A stretch of DNA of 50,474 nt from Candidatus Enterococcus moelleringii (GTDB lineage Bacteria; Bacillota; Bacilli; Lactobacillales; Enterococcaceae): the NCBI RefSeq assembly GCF_017377575.1, contig NZ_JAFREM010000040.1:1-50474 (forward strand), written 5' to 3'. The notes below the pieces were generated by a model. It was given only the letters and a program-made list of their open reading frames with translations, did no database searches and had not been told where the DNA came from. Made by a program: the position numbers and the translations under genes. Shown piece after piece: positions 6,342-16,230 of the stretch (the first letter of the stretch is position 1; each line of letters opens with the position of its first letter).

Positions 6342-8030
6342 CTTGGTATAGGCTTTAAAGTTGTATTTATTCCCCAGGATGTACTTAGCAATATGCAGGG
6401 TACGATCACTGGAACGTTCTAGATTCGAGCTGATGTCGATGAATACGACACTGTCGCCTGCTCGGCCTTCGCCGGTGTTCATCAGGCGAATGTATTTCTT
6501 CCGCAGTAATTCTACCAGTTGATTGACTTCTTTTTCCCGTTCTAAAATTCTTTCGGCCAATTCAGAATCGTCTTCTTCCAGAACAGTCAGGGCGTCGCGG
6601 ATATTTTTCCGTACCTTGTCAAACAGCAATTCCAAGTCCTCATCGTAGAGAATATAGCTTTGACGGGAGCTGGTTTTTTTGTCCCGTTTGTCTCTTTGGC
6701 GTTGCCGTTCTTCCCGGGCGATGGATTCCTCAATGTAGCGAATGATGTTGATACAATGATCGCCCATCCGCTCGAAGTCCTTGGTGAATTCCATCAGCAT
6801 CGCCTGCTCCTGACTCTCAAGCTCAGACAATTCGGCTGTTGAAATCTTCACCAGATATTCCGTCAATTCCACGTCAAAACGATTGATCGCCTCTTCGTAT
6901 TGACTAACATCTTCCTGCCATTCGTTTTTCGGATCCAGATAAAAGCTCTTGGCCGCATCCATTGCCGACAACACGTAACGACCCATTTGCACGACTTCAC
7001 TAGATGCTTGTTCGATCGCCATATTCGGCGAGGTATAAATCAACGCATCGCTCAAAGCTGTTGGCCGGATGTTCAAGTTCTTTTCGGTTCCTGGAACAAT
7101 TTTCTTCACCAATGCCTCAATTTGCGGAATGAACCAGAATTGAATTGCCAGGTTGGATAAGTTGAACAGCCCATGGGCAAAGGCAATTTGCATCGCCGGA
7201 TTCAGGTCAAAGGTATTCGACAAAAAGATCACCACTTGCGTAAATGGCGTCAACAAAATAGTAAAGATCAACGCACCAACTAAATTGAAAATCACGTGTG
7301 ACGCGGCGGTTCGTTTAGCTGCCACACTGGCTCCCAAAGAAGCGATAATTGCGGTAATTGTTGTTCCAATGTTGTCACCGAATAAAATCGGCAACGCAGC
7401 TGACAGTCCAAGACTTCCTTGCATGTACAACTGCTGTAAAATCCCAATAGTGGCACTGGAGCTTTGCAGCACCATTGTTAGTAAAGTCCCGATTCCCACC
7501 CCTAAAACAGGCATGTGAGAAACGCTGACCATCAAATCATTAAATTGCGGCAGATCTTTTAGCGGGTCCATGCTGCTGCCCATTAATTCTAAACCAAAAA
7601 ACAGCGCACCAAAACCAAATAAAATCTGTCCGATATATTGCAGCGATTTTCGTTTCGTAAAAAATAGCAGCAGGGCACCGACACCCATAATTGGCAGGGC
7701 GTATTCACTCAGGTTAAACCCGATGATGAAGGCGGTTACGGTAGTCCCGACGTTGGCCCCCATGATTACCCCAATTGCCTGCTTCAAGGTCATAAATCCA
7801 GCACTCACCAGACCCACGGCAAGTACCGTTGTCCCTGAACTGCTTTGAATCAAACCTGTGACGATAATTCCAGCTAATACAGCCCGCAAAGGTGTCGAAG
7901 TAAATCGATTCAAAATCTCCCGCAGCCGATTGCCGGCCGCCTTTTGCAGACCATCACCCAAATACTTAATACCAAATAGGAAAATTCCTAAGCCGCCTAA
8001 AAACATAAAAAACATTTCCTGATAAGACAC
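6309..8030 (-). CDS. Na+/phosphate cotransporter family protein with PhoU-like C-terminus
   Basis: A 573-residue protein of the NptA/YjbB type. Two inverted Na/Pi repeats each carry the family's QSSS signature: GLIQSSSGTT at about 59-68 and MVLQSSSATIG at about 186-196, with GANVGTT and GDNIGTT partner motifs. About eight membrane spans fill residues 5-305. Residues about 340-560 are a cytoplasmic PhoU-like helical domain (RMGDHCINI at about 423, and RSSDRTLHIAKYI near the end). The role is sodium-coupled phosphate transport across the cytoplasmic membrane. It is monocistronic, has its own terminator, and its 3' end is duplicated at 2.7 kb. Confidence 0.92.
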   Translation of the reverse strand: MSYQEMFFMFLGGLGIFLFGIKYLGDGLQKAAGNRLREILNRFTSTPLRAVLAGIIVTGLIQSSSGTTVLAVGLVSAGFMTLKQAIGVIMGANVGTTVTAFIIGFNLSEYALPIMGVGALLLFFTKRKSLQYIGQILFGFGALFFGLELMGSSMDPLKDLPQFNDLMVSVSHMPVLGVGIGTLLTMVLQSSSATIGILQQLYMQGSLGLSAALPILFGDNIGTTITAIIASLGASVAAKRTAASHVIFNLVGALIFTILLTPFTQVVIFLSNTFDLNPAMQIAFAHGLFNLSNLAIQFWFIPQIEALVKKIVPGTEKNLNIRPTALSDALIYTSPNMAIEQASSEVVQMGRYVLSAMDAAKSFYLDPKNEWQEDVSQYEEAINRFDVELTEYLVKISTAELSELESQEQAMLMEFTKDFERMGDHCINIIRYIEESIAREERQRQRDKRDKKTSSRQSYILYDEDLELLFDKVRKNIRDALTVLEEDDSELAERILEREKEVNQLVELLRKKYIRLMNTGEGRAGDSVVFIDISSNLERSSDRTLHIAKYILGNKYNFKAYTKNFQYVETEDE

Positions 8031-8143
8031 GGCACAACCTCCATCACATCTTTTAAACCACCATATCTAACATAATAAAAAAAAGGGCTCCTGTAAACTG
8101 TTTTTTGCATTTAAAGCGAAATTCTTTTGTAAAATAGAAAAAC

Positions 8144-8157
8144 GGAAACGGTTTTCC
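8144..8157. promoter_or_regulatory. cre-like inverted repeat between divergent genes
   Basis: GGAAACGGTTTTCC has arms GGAAA and TTTCC around a CG centre, resembling a catabolite responsive element with an imperfect TG/CA edge. It sits between the Na/Pi gene (minus) and the DsrE-like gene (plus), about 115 bases from either start. Confidence 0.35.
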
Positions 8158-8271
8158 AGATGAGCGAGGTGAATTTCGACAAAAATAGCGAATCCGTTCG
8201 TATATTTTGTCTTTTTTGATCATTTCAGCTAATCTAAAGGTTGAAAAAGATGATAAAAGGAGAGAGGAAAG

Positions 8272-8589
8272 TTGAAAGTTGTTTTTCATGTCGATGAGTT
8301 AACCAAACTCAGTGAAGCCCGTCACAACATCAAAAATCTATTAACTGCCGATAAAAATGCCACCATCGTGTTAGTTGTCAATGGGGAGGCTATTCAAGGC
8401 TATCTGTTGCCAGCACAGGTGGAATTTATGAAAGAATGCCCCAAGGTGAGCTACCATGCTTGCAACAACGCCATGAATGCTTATCATATTGCAAAAGATG
8501 ACTTGTTGGAAGCCATCGAAGTAGTGCCTGCTGGGGTGATGGACCTGGTCCGACTGCAGCATGAAGGCTATGCGTATATCAAACCCTAA
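8272..8589 (+). CDS. DsrE/DsrF-like family protein
   Basis: A 105-residue protein with the DsrE-like alpha/beta fold: strand MKVVFHVDE, helix KLSEARHNIKNLL, strand ATIVLVVNGEAIQGYL, strand VSYHACNNAM, and a C-terminal VVPAGVMDLVRLQHEGYAYIKP, typical of the family's final strand and helix. The cysteine at about position 64 lies where many DsrE-like proteins have their reactive Cys (ACNNAM). The TTG start at 8272 is set by GGAGAGAGG seven bases upstream. Probably sulfur-relay or redox related, but the partner is unknown. It stands alone and is followed by a strong terminator. Confidence 0.8.
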   Translation: MKVVFHVDELTKLSEARHNIKNLLTADKNATIVLVVNGEAIQGYLLPAQVEFMKECPKVSYHACNNAMNAYHIAKDDLLEAIEVVPAGVMDLVRLQHEGYAYIKP

Positions 8590-8627
8590 AAAATCGCCGA
8601 ACTGGATAAAACAGTTCGGCGATTTTC
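8590..8627 (+). terminator. Terminator of the DsrE-like gene
   Basis: AAATCGCCGAACTG pairs perfectly with CAGTTCGGCGATTT around a short loop and is followed by T-rich sequence. It begins directly after the stop codon. Confidence 0.9.
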
Positions 8628-8717
8628 TTCTATTATAGTTCTGAGTTCTCTGCTGAAAAAGCACCCTTAAATTTTATCTGTACTCTCCAAAGTTTAAAAG
8701 TAAACTCAGTGAAGGAA

Positions 8718-8726
8718 TGCTATAAT
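8718..8726 (+). promoter_or_regulatory. Promoter of the type I toxin mRNA
   Basis: TGCTATAAT is a perfect extended -10 element; the -35 region is weak. Transcription should start near 8733, leaving a leader of about 100 bases before the toxin codon at 8834. Confidence 0.6.
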
Positions 8727-8833
8727 AGTAGCAGGACAGTAAGGTAATTAGTTGAATGACGGTGGCTATCTTTTCGAAAAGTGGGGTGGTTTTTATGAAC
8801 ACACTTCGAAAATCTGGAGAAAGGAGAAGCCTT

Positions 8834-8938
8834 TTGTCAGCATATGAAACAATACAAGTAATCCTTGGCTTTGGTATGTTTACCATTGCTCTGGTAAGCT
8901 TGGTTGTTAAGTTGCTTAAAAACGACAAAGAAAAATAA
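8834..8938 (+). CDS. Holin-like type I toxin peptide
   Basis: A 34-residue peptide reading SAYETIQVILGFGMFTIALV after its initiator, then SLVVKLLKNDKEK. This matches the 'putative holin-like toxin' family of Firmicutes (typical start M-S-x-Y-E-T-x-Q, one membrane span with GMF, basic tail). The ORF is open back to 8756, but AAGGAG (8821-8826) placed before TTG at 8834 gives the family's normal start. Toxicity by membrane insertion is family knowledge. A downstream opposing promoter and a 5'/3' complementarity in the mRNA fit a type I toxin-antitoxin locus. Confidence 0.72.
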   Translation: MSAYETIQVILGFGMFTIALVSLVVKLLKNDKEK

Positions 8939-8939
8939 C

Positions 8940-8961
8940 CGTCACCTTTAGCCGAAGGACG
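8940..8961. terminator. Bidirectional hairpin at the toxin 3' end
   Basis: CGTCACCTT (8940-8948) pairs with AAGGACG (8955-8961) with a small bulge. T-rich sequence follows on both strands (8962-8970 plus; complement of 8930-8937 minus), so it can end both the toxin mRNA and the antisense RNA. Confidence 0.5.
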
Positions 8962-9016
8962 ATTATTTTCTTTAAAAATAGTTAAATTTGGCCACCGTCT
9001 TTAGCGGTGCTGTCTC

Positions 9017-9046
9017 AAGGGAAGTTGTTGTAGCAACTTCCCTTTT
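9017..9046 (+). terminator. Second terminator of the toxin transcript
   Basis: AAGGGAAGTTG and CAACTTCCCTT form an 11-base-pair stem with a six-base loop, followed by TT. Confidence 0.75.
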
Positions 9047-9265
9047 CGTGTTTATTATACCATAGCTCAGTAAAAACTTATACCGACAATTCCTCCAATT
9101 TTGACAATTAGCTAAGAGAAATGTATTGTGACTACAATCAACCTCAATATTTTCTCAGAATTTACATTACCGCACCTCTTTTGTCCAGATATTTATTTCA
9201 CTTCTCCAATAATTCGATCCATCACTGCAAGCATCTATGCATAAAATTTTAAAGCAACTCTTCTT

Positions 9266-9317
9266 TTCTCCGCCAAATGATATAAAATGGCGGAGAAAAG
9301 AGGTGATGGCGGAGAAA
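9266..9317 (+). repeat. Hairpin repeat, copy 1
   Basis: TTCTCCGCCA pairs with TGGCGGAGAA around a 12-base loop. A third TGGCGGAGAAA follows after a short spacer. The same 50-base arrangement occurs at 19228-19280, in the same orientation and about 90% identical. No T-run follows on either strand, so it is not a standard terminator. Confidence 0.75.
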
Positions 9318-9670
9318 TAATTCAATTATCACGAGCTGAAAAAATTGACCAATCTAAACTTTATTCAGATCACGGAAAGTTACATATAAAGATGCTTTAC
9401 AACCATTTTAATATTGCAAACAGGGGTTTTAGCTGTTGTTTCACAACGTGCTTGATTACCAGTACTAGTAGCTTGATAAGACAACCTAACGATACTATTT
9501 CTTCGCCCAAACCTTCGATCGAGCTCTCTTTCCTTCAGTTACGATTCTATTTGCCTACGTTTTTCAGCTGTGCAGGTAAAACTAAAAACATGATATAATG
9601 TACAGCAATAAGCAGTTTAAAAGAAAAAAATACTCGTACTGTTATGCGTTTTGCCGGTCTAATTGCGAAT

Positions 9671-9767
9671 GCTAAAGTTTTTCATCCCTTTTTTTCGGAC
9701 TCCAGATAGTCCCTCTAAAGCCACCTCCAAGCTCTCGTTATCCTCCTCTAATTGTTCAATCCTTCTA
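9671..9767 (-). pseudogene. Frameshifted fragment of the 57-aa coiled-coil gene
   Basis: On the minus strand the fragment reads IEQLEEDNESLEVALEG, closely matching the intact gene at 18972-19145 (IEQLEDDNESLQVALEG). A one-base deletion then throws the C-terminus out of frame. The 5' half is missing or unrecognisable. Confidence 0.7.
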
Positions 9768-10005
9768 TATATAAGCTGATTTCAGTCAAGACGTGAAATT
9801 TTCGTTTTAGATGCAGTTGTCAAAATGCCTCTAACCATAACTAATAAACTTGGAGGAACTCGCAATTCTTTCGAGTTTTTTGTTTTGCATTCATAGACAA
9901 GGAGGTCGAAATCCTAGCAAAACGCCTGCGATAAGGATCTTGGATTACCTCTATGTAACTAATTTCATTTTCCGTATTCGAATTAGAATATATTTCAAAA
10001 ACCTA

Positions 10006-10034
10006 TTGACTTCCTTTGCGGAAACCGTTATCAT
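10006..10034 (+). promoter_or_regulatory. Promoter of the EIIBC-GH1 operon with cre-like overlap
   Basis: TTGACT (10006-10011), 17-base spacer, TATCAT (10029-10034). The spacer and -10 contain GGAAACCGTTATCA, an imperfect catabolite responsive element. The same -35, spacer length and -10 recur at 16075-16103. Confidence 0.7.
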
Positions 10035-10040
10035 TCAAAG

Positions 10041-10083
10041 TGTAATATGTTTCATCTTTAAAAATATTTTAGTAACAAATTCT
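10041..10083 (+). promoter_or_regulatory. Operator pair downstream of the EIIBC promoter
   Basis: TGTAATATGTTTCA (10041-10054) and AGTAACAAATTCT (10071-10083), 30 bases apart start to start. They match the pair at 16107 and 16137 ahead of the esterase gene, which are also 30 bases apart. The likely ligand is the RpiR-family regulator encoded at 15.2-16.0 kb. Confidence 0.62.
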
Positions 10084-10235
10084 AAAAAAGCAAGATTAGT
10101 ACCACACAATTGGTTATTCTTTGGTGATAGGAGAATAACGGAAAAAGGATTGAAAAGCGTCAAGAACAAATTCATTTAACAACATCTATTGCACTTATTT
10201 TTTTCAATCAAGCAGGAATAAGGAAAGGAAAATGA

Positions 10236-11648
<1,413 letters not shown>

Positions 11649-11671
11649 TCCTTACTAATTATCAGGATTGA

Positions 11672-13120
<1,449 letters not shown>

Positions 13121-13148
13121 CAGACGATAGGCAGAAAAGGGGAAATCA

Positions 13149-14108
13149 ATGAGAAAAGTGAAAAAACGTGCTTTTTTATTGTTGGTATTAGTAGGGTGTG
13201 TCGTGTTTAGCGGATGTCAGACAAAGGCTGGAGATACAGCCGATAGTAAAGGGAAGGTTAAGGAGGATGCGGTCATGAAGGTAAAAAGCGAGGATGTCAC
13301 TTTTGAATCCACCAGAGGCACAAAGATTTATAGTACGATAGTTACGCCAGCGGAAATGGAGGACGAAAGCTATCCAGTTGTCTTGTTCTCTCATGGATTC
13401 GTCGGATCAAGAGATGGCGATGGCGCCTTTCCGAAAATCGCTGAGAAGTTAGCCGAAGAGAATATCTTGTCTATCATGATTGATTTTGCTGGGAATAACG
13501 AGAGTGAAGAGCCGTATACCAATTACACGATAAAAAATATGAGTGACGATATGGATACTGCACTTACCTATATGGAAGAAAACTACAAAATCGACCAGGA
13601 CAAGATCGGCCTGATGGGACACAGTATGGGCGCTCGCATGACTGCGCTGAAGCTGAATGATCAGATTAAAGCAGCGGCGCTCTGGGCACCTGCTGCTGCA
13701 CCCGGGCTCGAAGGCATCTATGATTTTATGGGCGGCAAGGAATCTGTTGAAAAGTATTACCAAGAAGCACAAGAAAATGATTACGCCGTATTCGATTTTT
13801 ATGGCGAAGAGTATGCCATTGATATGAGCTTGGCTTTCTTTGAAGAAGTCAAAGAAAGTAATCCTGTAGAAAAGATCAATGATTACCAAGGCAATCTCTT
13901 TATCGCAGTAGCGGAAAAAGATCCCGCGATTCATAAGGAAACAACCGACCAAGCAGTTAGAGCAGCGACGAATGTAAAAGAATTATCTGTCTGCACAATC
14001 AAGAATGCTGATCACGGCTTCAAACATATTGAGGATGAAAAGGATACTAGTGTACAAGGCTATACGATTGATCGGACGGCTGATTTTCTAATCCAAAAAT
14101 TGAAATAA
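13149..14108 (+). CDS. Alpha/beta-hydrolase lipoprotein
   Basis: A 319-residue protein with a lipoprotein signal (positively charged start, hydrophobic core, VFSGC lipobox with Cys23), so it is anchored outside the membrane. The mature part is an alpha/beta-hydrolase: an HGF oxyanion region (LFSHGFVGSRDG), the nucleophile elbow GHSMG (about 156-160), an acid in the AVAEKDPAI strand and a His in NADHGFKH. Likely an esterase or peptidase-like hydrolase. It lies 28 bases after the GH1 gene and probably in the same operon, which suggests removal of acyl groups from the sugar substrate outside the cell. That role is inference. Confidence 0.82.
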   Translation: MRKVKKRAFLLLVLVGCVVFSGCQTKAGDTADSKGKVKEDAVMKVKSEDVTFESTRGTKIYSTIVTPAEMEDESYPVVLFSHGFVGSRDGDGAFPKIAEKLAEENILSIMIDFAGNNESEEPYTNYTIKNMSDDMDTALTYMEENYKIDQDKIGLMGHSMGARMTALKLNDQIKAAALWAPAAAPGLEGIYDFMGGKESVEKYYQEAQENDYAVFDFYGEEYAIDMSLAFFEEVKESNPVEKINDYQGNLFIAVAEKDPAIHKETTDQAVRAATNVKELSVCTIKNADHGFKHIEDEKDTSVQGYTIDRTADFLIQKLK

Positions 14109-14160
14109 TGACGCAGTTCTAACTAGTAGATAAACTATGCAAGGGTGAAAGGAGAAGCAA

Positions 14161-15006
14161 ATGAAGCGATTCAAAAAGATGATCGTCGGAATGTTGTCAG
14201 TAGGCCTGTTAGCAGGGTGTTCAGGAGGGGGCGCTGCGACAGATTCCACCGATGCCGCTTCTGAGAATAAATCAGAAGAAGTTACTGTTTATTTCACACG
14301 TCACGGGAAAACAATGCTGAACACTACCGGCAGATCACAAGGCTGGAGTGATGCCCCATTAACGCCGGCCGGTATAGAAGTAGCAGAGGATGTCGGTACT
14401 GGTATCGGCGATAGTATCAAATTTGACAAAGTCTATACCAGCGATAGTGGGCGAGCGATCGAAACAGCAGAGATCCTCTTAGACAAAGCCGGGCAAAAAG
14501 CAGAAATAAACAAGGACAAACGCTTGCGGGAGTTCAACTTTGGCACGTTTGAATCAACGCTAGGGGCCGAATCAGTAGAGGCGATTGCCAAGCGGAAAGA
14601 TTTAACAGCCGAGGAATACACTGAAAAAGCAGCTAAAGAAGGCGGCGGCTATAACGGCTTTATCAAAGAAATCTCAAATGATCTAGCTGAAATTGACAAG
14701 GAAAATGTCAAAGAAAACGAGAATTGGCCAGCGGAGGATTACGATACCGTAGCGAAACGTTCGAAAGCAGCATTGGATGATATCGTCAAAGAGGCAAATG
14801 AAAACGGCGACCAGTCAATCTTAGTCGTCTCTCACGGAATGACCTTAGCAACACTGCTGAATGAATTAGATTCGAGTGTCGCTAGTGAGATCCCAATGTC
14901 TGGTTTAGAAAATGCAAGTATTTCCAAAGCGACCTACAAAGATGGCAAGTGGAAAGTCGAAACAATCAATGATATGAGTTACGCTGAAAAGGGCGCAGAA
15001 GAATAG
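14161..15006 (+). CDS. Histidine phosphatase family lipoprotein
   Basis: A 281-residue protein with a lipobox (LLAGC, Cys20) and a low-complexity Ser/Ala/Asp linker. The domain is a histidine phosphatase (phosphoglycerate-mutase-like): RHGKT near residue 47 holds the phospho-histidine, YTSDSGRAIETAEI the Arg of the phosphate pocket, LREFNFGTFE the acid region, and VVSHGMT the second His. A surface phosphatase of this kind would release phosphate from small organic phosphates. It follows the hydrolase by 52 bases and ends the transcript. The connection with beta-glycoside use is not obvious. Confidence 0.85.
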   Translation: MKRFKKMIVGMLSVGLLAGCSGGGAATDSTDAASENKSEEVTVYFTRHGKTMLNTTGRSQGWSDAPLTPAGIEVAEDVGTGIGDSIKFDKVYTSDSGRAIETAEILLDKAGQKAEINKDKRLREFNFGTFESTLGAESVEAIAKRKDLTAEEYTEKAAKEGGGYNGFIKEISNDLAEIDKENVKENENWPAEDYDTVAKRSKAALDDIVKEANENGDQSILVVSHGMTLATLLNELDSSVASEIPMSGLENASISKATYKDGKWKVETINDMSYAEKGAEE

Positions 15007-15071
15007 TGACTAGATGAATCACGTAAAAGATTCCGTACCCGAAGTTCAGCCATTAACGAGATGCATATAAT

Positions 15072-15107
15072 GAAAAGGGAAGGCGAGTAATCAGCTTTCC
15101 CTTTTTT
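15072..15107 (+). terminator. Terminator of the EIIBC operon
   Basis: AAAAGGGAA pairs with TTTCCCTTTT across a loop containing GGCGAG...CAGC, and the stem runs into TTTTTTCG. Confidence 0.7.
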
Positions 15108-15126
15108 CGCTGTGCAAAGACCACAA

Positions 15127-15170
15127 TAAAAGCTGTCGACACCTTCACATCACAGGATTGACAGCTTTAG
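15127..15170 (-). terminator. Terminator of the RpiR regulator gene
   Basis: AAAGCTGTC and GACAGCTTT form a nine-pair stem. On the minus strand the stem is followed by TTTTATT. Confidence 0.6.
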
Positions 15171-15174
15171 TTGA

Positions 15175-15978
15175 TTATTTTTTTGTCTTTTGTTCTCGTT
15201 GATCACCGATCCAGTTGAAGTAATAAGAAATAATTTCTGAAAACAGGAACATTTCAAAGCGTACATCCAATTGGCGCAATGAGCCGTCTTCTCTTAAAAA
15301 GGTGGAAGCTGCTGGTAAGACAAAGGATTTGGAAACCTTTTTCGCTATTTCAGCATCTTTGTTCATAGTGATTAGGATGGTTTTGGCACCAGCATCATTG
15401 GCTGCGTCGATCAGCTCACTGTATAGATCCATGGCAGTAACCGAATAAATGATGTAGACCCATTCCTTCTTTACTGACTGACTTAGATAGTGCATTTGTG
15501 TTTCTGTTGTGATCGCCTCATAAAAGACTCCTTGAGAGTAAAGAGAATAGACCAGCTGCTGAGCGGCCAAGCCCGTGTTGTCAAAGCCGATGCATTTAAC
15601 ATCCTGGGAATCATGCATCCATTCTACAAACTCGATAATGTCCTTTTCCATATCTAATTCCTTCAGCTTCGAAAATGAACGCTCGTAGGTATTGATGACT
15701 TCATGGAATAAGGAAGATTTATGGACAGGTTTTTCTTGGTTTTTGTCATTGACAAATGAATCCAGTGCCAGCTTAAACTCTGGATATCCGCTGTAGCCGA
15801 TTTTTTTGATCGCTCGCAAAATAGTGGGGGAGCTCACATCAAAACGATCAGCCATATCATGAATCGACAGCCCCACATATTGTGCAGGATCAGCCATTAT
15901 TTGCTCAAAAATCTTTTTATCAGTTTTAAACATCTTGGTATAATGAATCGTGATTGCTTCTTCGATATTGTGCATCAT
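15175..15978 (-). CDS. RpiR/MurR-family transcriptional regulator
   Basis: About 267 residues. The N-terminal RpiR helix-turn-helix reads LSIHDMADRFDVSSPTILRA and KKIGYSGYPEFKLAL, followed by a C-terminal SIS sugar-phosphate-binding domain (CIGFDNTGLAAQQLVYSLYS and TKTILITMNKDAEIA regions). The frame is open to a TTG at 16038, but ATG at 15978 follows GGGAAAGGA and starts the domain properly. It is divergent from the esterase gene. Palindromic sites related to GTAACAnATTAC occur near its own promoter, the esterase promoter and the EIIBC promoter, so it likely controls all three and senses a phosphorylated sugar. Confidence 0.88.
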   Translation of the reverse strand: MMHNIEEAITIHYTKMFKTDKKIFEQIMADPAQYVGLSIHDMADRFDVSSPTILRAIKKIGYSGYPEFKLALDSFVNDKNQEKPVHKSSLFHEVINTYERSFSKLKELDMEKDIIEFVEWMHDSQDVKCIGFDNTGLAAQQLVYSLYSQGVFYEAITTETQMHYLSQSVKKEWVYIIYSVTAMDLYSELIDAANDAGAKTILITMNKDAEIAKKVSKSFVLPAASTFLREDGSLRQLDVRFEMFLFSEIISYYFNWIGDQREQKTKK

Positions 15979-16023
15979 CTCAACATCCTTTCCCTGTATT
16001 CTTACCCTTATCCTACCAAAAAA

Positions 16024-16037
16024 CGTAACAAATTTCA
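16024..16037. promoter_or_regulatory. RpiR operator-like site near the regulator gene
   Basis: CGTAACAAATTTCA matches the shared GTAACAnATTnC pattern and lies about 50 bases upstream of the chosen regulator start, so autoregulation is likely. A fainter relative (GAAATATATTAC) lies at about 16055-16066. Confidence 0.5.
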
Positions 16038-16074
16038 ATCGATCATAGCACCTAGAAATATATTACAGAACGAC

Positions 16075-16103
16075 TTGACTTCGCTGCGAGAAAACGGTAT
16101 CAT
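16075..16103 (+). promoter_or_regulatory. Promoter of the esterase gene with cre-like overlap
   Basis: TTGACT (16075-16080), 17-base spacer, TATCAT (16098-16103). AGAAAACGGTATCATA across the spacer and -10 matches the catabolite responsive element consensus at all but one fixed position. Confidence 0.75.
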
Positions 16104-16106
16104 ATA

Positions 16107-16150
16107 TGTAACATATTACATAAGAAATTACCCGTGAGTAACAAATTACT
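16107..16150 (+). promoter_or_regulatory. Operator pair downstream of the esterase promoter
   Basis: TGTAACATATTACA (16107-16120) is a perfect inverted repeat (TGTAA/TTACA). AGTAACAAATTACT (16137-16150) is another (AGTAA/TTACT). They are 30 bases apart, as in the EIIBC promoter region, and lie in the transcribed leader, as for a repressor. Confidence 0.72.
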
Positions 16151-16230
16151 AAAAGGTCGTGTCCGCAAATTGTTTCCTATCACCAAACAATTTACTGGTG
16201 CGACCAAATGATAAAAAGGAATTGAGGACC

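Larger units (their letters stand above)
8930..9047 (-). ncRNA. Candidate antisense RNA antitoxin
   Basis: On the minus strand an extended -10 (TGGTATAAT, 9062-9054) would start an RNA near 9047. It would run through the complement of the toxin mRNA 3' region and end at the hairpin 8940-8961, which is followed on this strand by TTATTTTTC. The RNA of about 118 bases would pair with the toxin stop codon region and 3' UTR, the usual arrangement of txpA/bsrG-type antitoxins. No -35 box of quality was seen. Confidence 0.5.
9060..10005. other. Long intergenic region without a credible intact gene
   Basis: Nearly 1 kb before the PTS promoter. It holds a hairpin repeat (9266-9317), a lone extended -10 (TGATATAAT near 9592), a decayed copy of the 57-aa gene (9671-9767), and a terminator-like AACTCG...CGAGTT stem followed by T (about 9856-9882). 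Open frames at 9287-9598 and 9850-10179 lack ribosome sites and protein-like composition. It looks like a decayed accessory segment. Confidence 0.6.

Noticed and set aside
8053-8289. 78-codon frame on the minus strand
   Set aside because: It runs through the divergent promoter region and overlaps the DsrE-like start; no ribosome site and no protein-like composition.
9287-9598. 103-codon frame starting inside the hairpin repeat
   Set aside because: It has no ribosome site, its first codons are the repeat itself, and the remainder has no domain-like pattern.
9850-10179. 109-codon frame upstream of the EIIBC gene
   Set aside because: It covers the promoter and operator pair of the PTS operon and lacks a ribosome site.
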